64,000 nucleotides of DNA from SKVR01 sp046291875 (GTDB taxonomy: Bacteria; Bacteroidota; Bacteroidia; Bacteroidales; UBA7960): the NCBI GenBank assembly GCA_046291875.1, contig JBKBSF010000003.1, positions 179,554 through 243,553 of the forward strand, in the 5' to 3' direction. This document shows positions 52,849 through 62,027 of this stretch, one piece after another; the stretch's first letter is position 1; the number at the start of each line of letters is the position of its first letter. The translations under genes were made by a program, and so were the position numbers. A model generated the notes under the pieces. It saw only the letters and a list, made by a program, of their open reading frames with translations. It searched no databases and was not told where the DNA came from.

Positions 52849-53148
52849 TTATCCCATCTGGTTAACAATCCCGAGCAATGCATGTTTAGACATTACTCCT
52901 GATTGCCTCCATACAATTTGCCCCTGTTTAAACAGTGCCAATGTAGGTACACCTTGTATCTGATACTGTTGAGCCACAGCGGGGTTTTTATCCACATCGA
53001 TTTTGATCACCCTGATCTTATCGCCCACCTCACGTGCAAATTCCTGGAGTATGGGAGCCTGCATTTTGCAGGGCTGACACCAGGTGGCATAAAAATCGAC
53101 CAGAACCGGTGTGCTTCCGTTGATGATATTTTGAAAATTTTCCTGCAT
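52849..53148 (-). CDS. trxA: Thioredoxin
   Basis: 99 residues, single thioredoxin fold without signal peptide. The active site is WCQPC (W23-C27), where Gln replaces the Gly of canonical WCGPC; QGVPTLALFKQG supplies the cis-proline loop. Cytoplasmic disulfide reductase. Stands alone 99 bp upstream of lon on the same strand. Confidence 0.92.
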   Translation of the reverse strand: MQENFQNIINGSTPVLVDFYATWCQPCKMQAPILQEFAREVGDKIRVIKIDVDKNPAVAQQYQIQGVPTLALFKQGQIVWRQSGVMSKHALLGIVNQMG

Positions 53149-53286
53149 ACGAACAATTTTTGATTGCGGGCAAGGGCCAAAATCTGTACCAATGGAAAAA
53201 AAGGGGCTTCATGGGGTGTGTTCATGGCATTTTGACACAAAACAAGTCCTTTCATGAAATTCTGGCAGCACCTCGTGCAAACTATG

Positions 53287-53294
53287 TATCTTTG
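53287..53294 (+). promoter_or_regulatory. Putative -7 element (TATCTTTG)
   Basis: TAnnTTTG match 16 bp before the ATG at 53311, which supports that start over the longer upstream reading. Confidence 0.45.
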
Positions 53295-53310
53295 CACTTT
53301 TACCCGGAGT

Positions 53311-53820
53311 ATGTATCCACCACTGGAAAATTTATCATCGCGCGCCCAGAGCAAGAAACGCGATTTTCAGCAAATTGCATCACGTATACGCAAGCTTAAG
53401 CCTCAGCGGGCCGATGAGATCTTCAGGACATTGCATCACCAGGCCTTCGAACATATTCAATGCCTGGATTGTGCCCAGTGCTGCCGTGGATTGGGCCCAC
53501 GATTGCTGAAAACCGACATAGAGCGGTTATCTGCTACACTAAAGATGAAGAGCAGTGCCTTTGAGGCAGCCTACCTGCGTGTGGACGAAGATGGAGATTT
53601 TGTTTTCAGGTCGATGCCATGCCCCTTCCTGATGGACGACAACCACTGCATGGTATATGCCTCGCGCCCTAAGGCATGCCGGGAATACCCGCACACCGAT
53701 CAGAAGAACATTCGCAGCATCCTCTCTACATGTATAAAAAACACGGAGACCTGCCCTGCCGTATTTGAAATTTTCGAGAAACTTCCGCAGTTTCTCAACG
53801 GGAAAACAACCACTAAGTAA
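53311..53820 (+). CDS. YkgJ-family cysteine-cluster protein
   Basis: 169 residues from ATG 53311, just after the -7 motif; the longer reading from 53254 would start before the promoter. CLDCAQCCRGLGPRL, SMPCPFLMDDNHCMVYASRP and KACREYPHTDQ give the CxxCxxCC...C...C pattern of the UPF0153/CxxCxxCC family, thought to bind zinc or an Fe-S cluster. Function unknown. Stops 3 bp from the convergent phosphatase stop. Confidence 0.85.
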   Translation: MYPPLENLSSRAQSKKRDFQQIASRIRKLKPQRADEIFRTLHHQAFEHIQCLDCAQCCRGLGPRLLKTDIERLSATLKMKSSAFEAAYLRVDEDGDFVFRSMPCPFLMDDNHCMVYASRPKACREYPHTDQKNIRSILSTCIKNTETCPAVFEIFEKLPQFLNGKTTTK

Positions 53821-53823
53821 TCT

Positions 53824-55077
53824 TTACGGATTTTCAGGCTGGGTTACCAGTTCTGGTGATGCCTTCAGGATAAATGGTGCGGATTGGGGTCTGAATACCG
53901 GTTCTACCTTCAGGCTGCTGGCATCGGCCGCAAGGGTAATTCTCCAGAAATGATCGGCGGGGAAAGCATCCTCCAGCCACCAGAAATCCTTTGCATTGCG
54001 GGTTTCGCGAAGAGGCGCACCCCATCCCCCATCACCTATATACACAATGCCGTGCACATCATCGCGCTGCTGATTGCGAATGGGTACGGTTCTCTTGAAG
54101 GCATGGTCGTGGGCCTCCACAACCAGGTTTACACCATACTTTTCCATCAGGGGCACCCAATGCTTTCTGATTTTCTTGGGGATATCGCCATTGAAGTCGC
54201 GCACACTGGGCCAGGCAGCCACATGGTATTGCACAATCTTCCATCGTGTATCATGGTGTGCCTGCAATACACTATCCAGCCAGGGCACCTGTACTTCCAC
54301 AGTAGCTGTATGATCAGAATCGAGCGTAATGAGGGCCATTTGAGGGCCAAATTCAAGCACATAATAGCTGCTTCGCCCAGGAGTGATCAACCGGTTAAAG
54401 AAATAAGGAGCCTGATCGGGTGTTTGCAGGTAGCCTCCATCCACTTCATGATTCCCGATGGCGGGTACCACGGGGATTCGTCGTCCGGAAGGGGTGATCA
54501 ACAGCTCATGCCAGTCATCGAACCACTCATCCCATTGCTCCTCGCTCAGGGGGGTATTGATAAAATCGCCATCGAACAGCACAAAATGGGGTTCCTGTTG
54601 TGCGGCCAGCCGGTTCATCTCTCGTCGTACATCGCGCCTGGAGCGCGAGTCGCCGCCAGCCAGGAAAACCAGATCCTCTCGCCCCACACCGTCGGGAATG
54701 GTTCTGAAAGAAAAGTCCTGGGGTTGGTCAGGGTGGTCTATCACCACGAAATACTCATACCCTGGTATCAGGCCCGTAAGTTCAACGGTATGAATCCAGC
54801 CAGGAGATTGCTCAAACCGATAGGTAACTGGCTCGTGGATGCTCCAGCTGCGGCGGGCATCAGGACGATCGCTAACCCGGAGAAAAGGGCGTCCGGGCAG
54901 ATCATCGGTTCGCCAGGTAATGGTCATGGTGGTAGAGGGATCCTGCTGCCAGGTAAGAACCACCTGACGCGGCGGACTGGATTGGATCAGAGAGGCTTTG
55001 GCATTGCCGTTGGGGGTATCATCGCAACCCCACAACACCCAAACAAAAAGCAGACATACAAACAAATATGATCTCAT
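53824..55077 (-). CDS. Purple-acid-phosphatase-like metallophosphoesterase lipoprotein
   Basis: 417 residues from the ATG at 55077; that start gives MRSYLFVCLLFVWVLWGC (lipobox), while the longer reading does not. An FN3-like purple-acid-phosphatase N-domain (~35-130, TMTITWRTDDLPGRP) precedes the phosphoesterase domain with AGGDSRSRR, LFDGDFINT, PAIGNHEVDGGY, QYHVAAWPS and VVEAHDHAF (two-metal ligands). Hydrolyses phosphoesters outside the cytoplasm; substrate unknown. Confidence 0.88.
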   Translation of the reverse strand: MRSYLFVCLLFVWVLWGCDDTPNGNAKASLIQSSPPRQVVLTWQQDPSTTMTITWRTDDLPGRPFLRVSDRPDARRSWSIHEPVTYRFEQSPGWIHTVELTGLIPGYEYFVVIDHPDQPQDFSFRTIPDGVGREDLVFLAGGDSRSRRDVRREMNRLAAQQEPHFVLFDGDFINTPLSEEQWDEWFDDWHELLITPSGRRIPVVPAIGNHEVDGGYLQTPDQAPYFFNRLITPGRSSYYVLEFGPQMALITLDSDHTATVEVQVPWLDSVLQAHHDTRWKIVQYHVAAWPSVRDFNGDIPKKIRKHWVPLMEKYGVNLVVEAHDHAFKRTVPIRNQQRDDVHGIVYIGDGGWGAPLRETRNAKDFWWLEDAFPADHFWRITLAADASSLKVEPVFRPQSAPFILKASPELVTQPENP

Positions 55078-55286
55078 AACTGTATCTCCTTTCATTCTTT
55101 TTGGCAAGGTTCTGTAATTCTTTCTCTCTTCGGTTATTTCCCTGCGCTTTCTTATTTGCCTGAGGGAAGCGAGAGACAGCACAACCCATACCATTGCCTT
55201 ACATGGGTCGCTATTGCAAGCTTAAAGATACAATTTCCGGGGAAAAACGGGTTAATGAAAGGGGTAAAAATCTCTGAATTAGGGCA

Positions 55287-56519
55287 TTATTCTATGGGCT
55301 GATACTCTTCGTTGCGAAACAACATCACGAAGCCCACCAGCACCACCAGGGATATCAGGGTCATAAGGCCCCAGATCAAATCCCACTGATAAACAATCCC
55401 ATGGGAAGCCTCCTGGGAGAAGAGCCGGATCACCCAGCCTGAGAAGAAATTTCCTGCCAGCATACCCAGACCCAGGCTCACAAAAAATGTCAGCCCCTGG
55501 GCCTGCGCTTTCAGGGCAGCAGGAGCCTTCTTGTCGGTATAGATCTGTGCTCCAAGGTGTAAAAAGCCAAAAATCACCCCATGCACAGCCACGCCGGTCA
55601 TGACCCAGGGCAAAGCAGCCTGCTCTCCCGCCAGGTAAAATGCCAGATAGCGAACCACCAGGGCTACCAAACCCACCAGCATGGTGGTACGCAACCCATA
55701 CCGGCGAATGGCCATGGGCACCAGCAACAGGATGAAGATCTCGGTGATCTGCCCCACACTCATGGTAACGGTTATAAGACGATACCCTGTGCTTTGCAGG
55801 TATTCGGAAAAGTAAAACCAGTACATGGAAAATGGGATGGTAGAAAAGAAAAACAGCAGCAGAAAAACCCTGAAGTTTCGGTCTTTCAGCATCACCAGGC
55901 TCCTGAACCCCATCACATCGAGCAGGGTGGCCTGCTGACCTTTGCCCCGTGGTGGAGTATCGGGCAGGGTGAGGTTGATCATGGCGGTAAGCAGTGCCAA
56001 TGCCGACCCAAAGAAGAAAGGCAGTCGGGTGCCATCGAAATCCTGCCCAAGCCACGAAACACTTACCAGGCTGAAACTGCCGGCCATGATCCATCCGATG
56101 GTACCCCACACCCTGATCCGGGCAAACATCTCCGAGGGAGAGTGGGTCATGGCAATACTGCTCACCAGCGCCCCGGTAGGCATATAGAAAAGCATGGCCA
56201 CCAGCAGGATTATAAACAGCCCCAGCGGATGAGAGGTATAGGCAGCAAGCAAGAGCATAACAGCCATTATCAGGTTGGAAACAAACAAAACATGCTGCCC
56301 CTTGAAATAACGATCGGCCAGCATTCCACCCAGGGGCGATGCCAGCGAGCCCAGGGCGGTAGAACTGAGGATAACCGCCGCCATGCCCCGGCTAACGCCA
56401 AGATTTACCAGGTAGGCCGCCATAGGCACCCACCAAACGGCAAACATCATGTACTGAAAAAACATCATGGCACTCAGCCTGAAATAAACAGATAAGCGGG
56501 TGTTTGCCTGGTCTTGCAT
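55287..56519 (-). CDS. MFS nucleoside:H+ symporter-like transporter
   Basis: 410 residues from the ATG at 56519 (MQDQANTRLSVYFRLSAMMF); the longer reading from 56588 adds a poor N-terminus. Twelve membrane helices. FRLSAMMFFQYMMFAVWWVP and LGSLASPLGGMLADRYF, RIRVWGTIGWIMAGSF and HLGAQIYTDKKAPAALKAQAQG resemble the NupG/XapB (NHS) group. Likely imports nucleosides; inferred from family. Confidence 0.83.
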   Translation of the reverse strand: MQDQANTRLSVYFRLSAMMFFQYMMFAVWWVPMAAYLVNLGVSRGMAAVILSSTALGSLASPLGGMLADRYFKGQHVLFVSNLIMAVMLLLAAYTSHPLGLFIILLVAMLFYMPTGALVSSIAMTHSPSEMFARIRVWGTIGWIMAGSFSLVSVSWLGQDFDGTRLPFFFGSALALLTAMINLTLPDTPPRGKGQQATLLDVMGFRSLVMLKDRNFRVFLLLFFFSTIPFSMYWFYFSEYLQSTGYRLITVTMSVGQITEIFILLLVPMAIRRYGLRTTMLVGLVALVVRYLAFYLAGEQAALPWVMTGVAVHGVIFGFLHLGAQIYTDKKAPAALKAQAQGLTFFVSLGLGMLAGNFFSGWVIRLFSQEASHGIVYQWDLIWGLMTLISLVVLVGFVMLFRNEEYQPIE

Positions 56520-56725
56520 AAAAAGCCAAATAAATATTGCGGGATGGATAATGAAAAGGGAATTGACAAAATTAGGAAAAAGGCTCAATGAAGATCGAAA
56601 TCCCAGGGCAGAATTCTTTTTAAAATATTTTAATTACCCCCAGCTAAATTTATCAGTTTTTGATTTGTATTTATGTGCTTTTCGTCTTTCCATTAAGCGT
56701 GATAGTCTAATTCATTTAACATTTA

Positions 56726-56757
56726 TTTGGCCTGAAATGTTTTTTAACTTACATTTG
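56726..56757 (+). promoter_or_regulatory. Promoter for the second susC, with a long leader
   Basis: TTTG at 56726-56729 and TACATTTG at 56750-56757, spacer 20 bp. The leader to ATG 57006 would be ~240 nt and contains no gene. Bases 56520-56725 hold nothing recognisable. Confidence 0.5.
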
Positions 56758-57005
56758 CTTTTACCAATTAAAATTCATTCAGTGCCTCACCAAACTACAG
56801 GTACTGAATTCTCTCCGCACTTAACCCAATCCCCATTAATCCAATAACTTATCGAGGCCCTGAGGTCTTGAATTTTCATTTGACGTCTTGCCCAATCGGG
56901 ACGTAATAACGCTCTTTTCACATGTTGTTTTTGTTTTTAATTGCCCGTTAGCCGGTTATACCAATAAACTTTTTTACGGTTCAATTACTAACTAAAACCA
57001 ACAAA

Positions 57006-60000
57006 ATGAAAAAGATTTTCTTTTTGGGTGTGGGCCTTATCCTGCTTGGTCTCACACTAAACGCACAACAGATCCGGGTAAGCGGCACAGTAACAGATGC
57101 CTCCGATGGCAATACCCTGCCTGGAGCTACAGTGCTTATCAAGGGGACCAGTATGGGAACCATAACCGGCCTTGACGGCACTTACGAGCTTTACGCTGAT
57201 CCCAATGCCGTACTTGTATTCTCTTTTATGGGGATGACCACCCAGGAAGTTGAAATTTCGGGCAGAAACCTTATTAACGTACAGCTGCGCTCTGATGTGG
57301 CTATGCTACAGGAATTTGTAGTAACCGCTGTAGGTATAGAGCGAACACGCCGAAGCCTGGGCTATGCGGTTTCGGAAGTTGATGCTGAGATGGCCATTCA
57401 GCGCGCTGAACCTGATGCTCTGCGGGCACTGGAAGGAAAAATTCCGGGTGTAGACATCAGCGGTTCCAGTGGAGCGGCCGGGTCGGCCACCCGCATTACC
57501 ATCAGAGGAAACTCATCCTTTCTGGGAAGCAATGAGCCATTATTTGTAGTGGATGGAATCCCCTACTCTAACACCCAGGTAACTACCAGTAATCAGATGC
57601 TGGGTACCGGGGGAGCTTATGGCAACACCTTTTCTACGCTCGACCCCAACGACATTGAGTCTATCAACGTTCTGAAAGGAGCTGCAGCAGCAGCTATCTA
57701 TGGATCTCGTGCAGCCAATGGTGCTGTAATCATTACCACCAAATCCGGTTCGCGCGATCGCCGTCCGTCGCAAAAAGGGATGGAGGTAACCTATAGAAGT
57801 TCACTGGCATGGGAGCAGATTGCCAATCTTCCTGTCTACCAAAACACTTATGGTGCAGGAGTAAACTTTGTTGCCCAGAATGTTAACGGATCCTGGGGAG
57901 CCCCCTTTTCTGAAGTAGACTCCCTGGTTACCTGGCCTGGCTACAGGGCCGCTTATCCTGAGCTTTTTGGAGCAAGAGTGCCTTACAGGGCATATCCCAA
58001 CAATGTCAGGGATCTTTTCGACACGGGCCAGATACTTGAAAACTCTCTCAACGTTCGAAGTATTTCTGATCGTGGCATGTACAACCTTACTATTTCCAAC
58101 ACCTCCCAGGACGGATATATCCCCCATTCGGGTTTCGACAGAACCAGCATCAGTGTGGGGGGTAACCAACGCCTGGACAACGGTATGCGGGTGGGAGGAA
58201 CCGCTTCATACTCGCGTTCCAATCAACAGGGTGGGCTGTTTGGCGCCAGCAATTACAGCGGATCGGCCTCATCTTTTGCTCGGACCCTGATACTGGCACG
58301 CAACTGGGATATGTCGTTACCCTACGAAACCCCTGATGGAAATAACCTGATGTTTGTTGGTACCAATCAGGCCGACAACCCTCTTTGGTCATGGAGGTAC
58401 AACACCATCCAAACCAAAATGGACAGGGCTGTGGCAACAGTAAACCTGGGATACGATCTTACCGACTGGCTGCAAGTTGATTACAGTCTTGGCATTAACC
58501 AATACTCGCAAAGTCGCAATGAGTACATCAGCCCCGGAAGTCGTGGCGCCGACGGCAAAGGCCGGATCAGGGATGACTTTTTCGCACATCAGGAAATAGA
58601 ATCCAACCTCATCTTAACAATGTACCGGAAAATGAGCAGCGACCTGAATATTAAAGGTGTGCTTGGCCATAATGTGAACCAGCGTACCAGTGAAAGATTC
58701 GTCGCCACGGGTTACAATGTAATTGCCCGTGGAATAAAAAATGTTGATAACACTGAAGAACAGATTGTAGAAACATCCAGCTTCAGTGAGCCCTGGCAAA
58801 GGCAGCGTCTTTGGGGTGTGTTTGCAGATATTTCTCTGGAATACAGAAACTATCTTTTCTTAAACCTCACAGGTCGCAATGACTTTTCCTCTACCCTGCC
58901 CCAGGATAGCCGGTCCTTCTTTTATCCGGCACTGGCTTCCTCTCTGGTCTTTACCGATGCCTTGGGCATGGAAAGCAATATCCTTACGGAGGGTAAGGTA
59001 CGGGCAAGCTGGGCGCAGGTTGGAAATGATGCTCTCCCCTATTATGTGGGAGGATATTTCACGCTGGGTTCGCCATGGTCTGGCAACAACACCATGCTCG
59101 TGCCCAATGTAAGTTTCGACCCCAACCTTACACCGGAGTTCACCAACGAAATTGAGATTGGAACCGAACTTGAGTTCTTCAACGGACGCATTGTGATGGA
59201 CCTGGCATGGTACGACAGACGCACCAATAATCAGATCGCACCCGTATCACTTCCCTATACTTCAGGTGTTGGCGTATACTATACCAACTTTGGAGAAATG
59301 CAGAACAAAGGGGTGGAAGTAGGAATAGGCCTCATACCGGTGGAACGCGATAATAGTTTGCGCTGGAACATCTTTTCCACATTTACCCGCAACCGTAGCG
59401 AAGTATTATCACTTACGGATGGTGTGGAACGGATCGAATTCTACACAGGTGGATCAGGTGTTACCGGGGTATTGGAAGTAGGTAAACCTTACGGTATGCT
59501 GCGAGGTTCTGTGGCAGCCCGCGATGAGGATGGAAACTTCCTGATCAATCCTCAAACCGGAAAACTCATCGAATCGACAGAATTGGGCTACCTTGGCAAC
59601 CCGGCACCCCTCTGGAGATCCAGCATAAACAACACCCTCAGCTACAAATGGGTGAGCCTTGGAGTTGTATTTGATGTCAGCTACGGCGGATCTATTTATT
59701 CAAATACCATCCTTTCTTTGCTGGGCAGGGGAGTTACCAAGGATACTGAAAACCGTCTGGGAACCCGCATCATTCCGGGGTACCTTGGAAATCCTAACAA
59801 TATGCAGCCCATTCTGGATGAAAACGGAAACAAAATCCCCAACTACATCCAGATCTCGGAAAATGGTCTTTGGTTTGACGAATCCTTCGGAATTAACACT
59901 ATGGATGAATTTGCCGTGTTCGATGCCACTGTTTACAGGTTACGCGAAATGACCCTCACATTTGATTTGCCTGCCCAATGGTTCCAAAACACCTTTGTTG

Positions 60001-60179
60001 GATCGGCATCACTCACCCTGGTGGGTCGCAACATCTGGTTCTTTGCTCCCAATGTGCCAAAACACACCAATTTCGACCCGGTGGTAAACACTTTTGGAGC
60101 GACAAACCTGCAGGGTATTGAATATGATACTGCCCCCACAGTAGCTCGCTATGGCATCAACCTCAGGGTGAATTTCTAA
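57006..60179 (+). CDS. susC: SusC/RagA-family TonB-dependent receptor (second locus)
   Basis: 1057 residues. Signal MKKIFFLGVGLILLGLTLNA, regulatory-like domain (QIRVSGTVTDASDGNTLPGA), plug (ALEGKIPGVDISGSSGAAGS, LFVVDGIPYSNTQ, VLKGAAAAAIYGS, ANGAVIITTKSGS) and barrel ending in ARYGINLRVNF. Only moderately similar to the SusC at 16182, so a different ligand is expected. No enzyme genes are nearby to indicate it. Confidence 0.93.
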   Translation: MKKIFFLGVGLILLGLTLNAQQIRVSGTVTDASDGNTLPGATVLIKGTSMGTITGLDGTYELYADPNAVLVFSFMGMTTQEVEISGRNLINVQLRSDVAMLQEFVVTAVGIERTRRSLGYAVSEVDAEMAIQRAEPDALRALEGKIPGVDISGSSGAAGSATRITIRGNSSFLGSNEPLFVVDGIPYSNTQVTTSNQMLGTGGAYGNTFSTLDPNDIESINVLKGAAAAAIYGSRAANGAVIITTKSGSRDRRPSQKGMEVTYRSSLAWEQIANLPVYQNTYGAGVNFVAQNVNGSWGAPFSEVDSLVTWPGYRAAYPELFGARVPYRAYPNNVRDLFDTGQILENSLNVRSISDRGMYNLTISNTSQDGYIPHSGFDRTSISVGGNQRLDNGMRVGGTASYSRSNQQGGLFGASNYSGSASSFARTLILARNWDMSLPYETPDGNNLMFVGTNQADNPLWSWRYNTIQTKMDRAVATVNLGYDLTDWLQVDYSLGINQYSQSRNEYISPGSRGADGKGRIRDDFFAHQEIESNLILTMYRKMSSDLNIKGVLGHNVNQRTSERFVATGYNVIARGIKNVDNTEEQIVETSSFSEPWQRQRLWGVFADISLEYRNYLFLNLTGRNDFSSTLPQDSRSFFYPALASSLVFTDALGMESNILTEGKVRASWAQVGNDALPYYVGGYFTLGSPWSGNNTMLVPNVSFDPNLTPEFTNEIEIGTELEFFNGRIVMDLAWYDRRTNNQIAPVSLPYTSGVGVYYTNFGEMQNKGVEVGIGLIPVERDNSLRWNIFSTFTRNRSEVLSLTDGVERIEFYTGGSGVTGVLEVGKPYGMLRGSVAARDEDGNFLINPQTGKLIESTELGYLGNPAPLWRSSINNTLSYKWVSLGVVFDVSYGGSIYSNTILSLLGRGVTKDTENRLGTRIIPGYLGNPNNMQPILDENGNKIPNYIQISENGLWFDESFGINTMDEFAVFDATVYRLREMTLTFDLPAQWFQNTFVGSASLTLVGRNIWFFAPNVPKHTNFDPVVNTFGATNLQGIEYDTAPTVARYGINLRVNF

Positions 60180-60223
60180 TCAACCGCTCAATGAGCCTGA
60201 TAAAGCACTAAAGCATGTCAAAC

Positions 60224-60347
60224 AAATTATTTTCTAATAAAACTTGCATGAGCACTAGGGCTCGCAAAAGACAATGAATCGATCCCGCAATTGCGGGAGA
60301 GCTCAAAAAAGCTTAATTCTTAACTAAAATATTTTCTGATGAAACGT
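60224..60347 (+). repeat. Leader repeat element, copy 2
   Basis: AACTTGCATGAGCACT at 60241-60256 with a GAGC/GCTC mini-hairpin, then TCCCGCAATTGCGGGA. The flanks 60224-60245 and 60326-60347 are imperfect direct repeats (18 of 22 match); the right one spans the SusD start codon. Related to the element before murK at 14191. Confidence 0.6.
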
Positions 60348-62000
60348 CTAATATATATATTGATCGCGGCATGCCTTACCCTAATGTATGCATGCGAGAA
60401 GGACTTTCTGGATATTAATCGCAATCCGAATGTACCTTTTGAAGCAAATGTTGAGCATCTGCTCACCGGAGCTCAAACCAACCTGGCTTTGGCCAACGGC
60501 AGTGGGAACTTTATTTCCACCCCCCTGAACGTGTATGTTCACCAACTCACTGCACGCGAGTCTTCAGACCAGTACGGACTGACAGCATCGTCTGTACTGC
60601 TGGGCAATTCCTGGTGGTATTTCTACACCTGGACCCTCCCAAACCTTGACGCAATCATTTCCATGGCTGAAGATTCTGAACAGGGACAACGCTGGAAAAA
60701 TCATGCTGCTGTTGCAAAAATCCTGAAAGCATTCATGTTTACTCAACTGGTTGACATCTGGGGCGATGTGCCCTTTTCAGAGGCCAATAAAAATCAGCTG
60801 GGGATCATCCATCCTAAACCTGAAGCAGGAGATGTGATTTACAATGCTTGTTTTGATCTGCTGGATGAAGCAATGCAGATGCTGGATCCTTCGGCTGAGA
60901 TCCGTGGTGATCTGATCTACGGGGGCAATATGGCCAAATGGAACCGGCTGGCCAACAGCCTTAAACTCAACATGCTTAACAAAACCCGCTTGCGCAAGTC
61001 ACAAATAACCGATTGGGCAGGTAAACTCAATGCTGTAATGAGCTCTGCGGTGGGTTTTATTCAACCCGACGAGCATTTTGAATTATTTTATACTGCCTCA
61101 GTAGCCCCCGACCAAAGGCATCCGGGCTTTACCGACGGAGCTTATGTGGGAAGCCAGCTGGGGCAATATATAAGCCCCTGGATCTATGAGATTATGAACG
61201 GACTGACCTTTAATGCCACAAATAATCCCTTTGCTGACCTTCAAGATCCAAGGGTGCCCTATTACTGGGTAAACCAGCTTGAACCAGGCCAATATCCAGA
61301 CAACCCTCATGAATACAAACATGGCCAGTTTGTAAGCATTTTCTTTGGCTCAATAGGACCCTACCGCGATATGGGACAGGATGCTGCTGCCAGCACTGTG
61401 GGCATTTACCCTGTTGGAGGAAAATTTGATGATGGTCAGGGCGGGCGTTTGAGCGTTGCGGATGGCACCGGTGTAGCACCTCAGAAATTCCTTACTTACC
61501 CTGAGTTTATTTTTACTCTGGCTGAGCTGGAGTTGATGGAAAACAACAACGAGGAATTGGCGAAAGATTACCTCAGACAAGGCATTGAAGCTTCTCTCAG
61601 CCACATCGACCATGTGGTGGCAAAAAGCGGCACGCGACAGGAAGTACCTCAGCTGAATAATCAACACGACAGCTTTATTGATGCTATCATCAGCCGTTTT
61701 GAGAGTGCATCAGGAGAGAAGAAGTTTGAGATTATTATGACCCAGAAATGGATCGCTGCTTTCTACAATCCAATTCTGAACTATGCTGATTTTCGTCGTA
61801 CCGGATATCCGGTGCTTTTCGACCCAAATACAATTGCCATAAGCCCTGATCCCTTTGATCCGGAAACACCCCAGGTACCTACTCAACTTACAAGACAGTA
61901 CCCGGCATCCATGTGGTATCCTCAGCGAGAGGTTGAACTCAACCCCAACATCATTCAGAAAACCAGTCTCCCTGAGAGTTATGTATTCTGGCAACAATAA
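60339..62000 (+). CDS. susD: SusD-like surface lipoprotein (second locus)
   Basis: 553 residues. MKRLIYILIAACLTLMYAC lipobox (Cys19), then EKDFLDINRNPNVPFEANVE as in the SusD-like_2 family. NHAAVAKILKAFMFTQLVDI, GDVPFSEANKNQ, MAKWNRLANSLKLNML and FIFTLAELELMENNNEELAK (TPR-like helices) agree. Forms the lid for the SusC at 57006, 159 bp upstream. Confidence 0.9.
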   Translation: MKRLIYILIAACLTLMYACEKDFLDINRNPNVPFEANVEHLLTGAQTNLALANGSGNFISTPLNVYVHQLTARESSDQYGLTASSVLLGNSWWYFYTWTLPNLDAIISMAEDSEQGQRWKNHAAVAKILKAFMFTQLVDIWGDVPFSEANKNQLGIIHPKPEAGDVIYNACFDLLDEAMQMLDPSAEIRGDLIYGGNMAKWNRLANSLKLNMLNKTRLRKSQITDWAGKLNAVMSSAVGFIQPDEHFELFYTASVAPDQRHPGFTDGAYVGSQLGQYISPWIYEIMNGLTFNATNNPFADLQDPRVPYYWVNQLEPGQYPDNPHEYKHGQFVSIFFGSIGPYRDMGQDAAASTVGIYPVGGKFDDGQGGRLSVADGTGVAPQKFLTYPEFIFTLAELELMENNNEELAKDYLRQGIEASLSHIDHVVAKSGTRQEVPQLNNQHDSFIDAIISRFESASGEKKFEIIMTQKWIAAFYNPILNYADFRRTGYPVLFDPNTIAISPDPFDPETPQVPTQLTRQYPASMWYPQREVELNPNIIQKTSLPESYVFWQQ

Positions 62001-62027
62001 TCTATCACACAATCTAAATGTAAAGTC

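Noticed and set aside
53884..55071. 395-codon plus-strand open frame
   Set aside because: Antisense shadow of the purple-acid-phosphatase-like gene, which shows all metal motifs.
56758..57005. Riboswitch in the second susC leader
   Set aside because: No known aptamer core or conserved hairpin set could be recognised by eye; only a long AT-rich leader.
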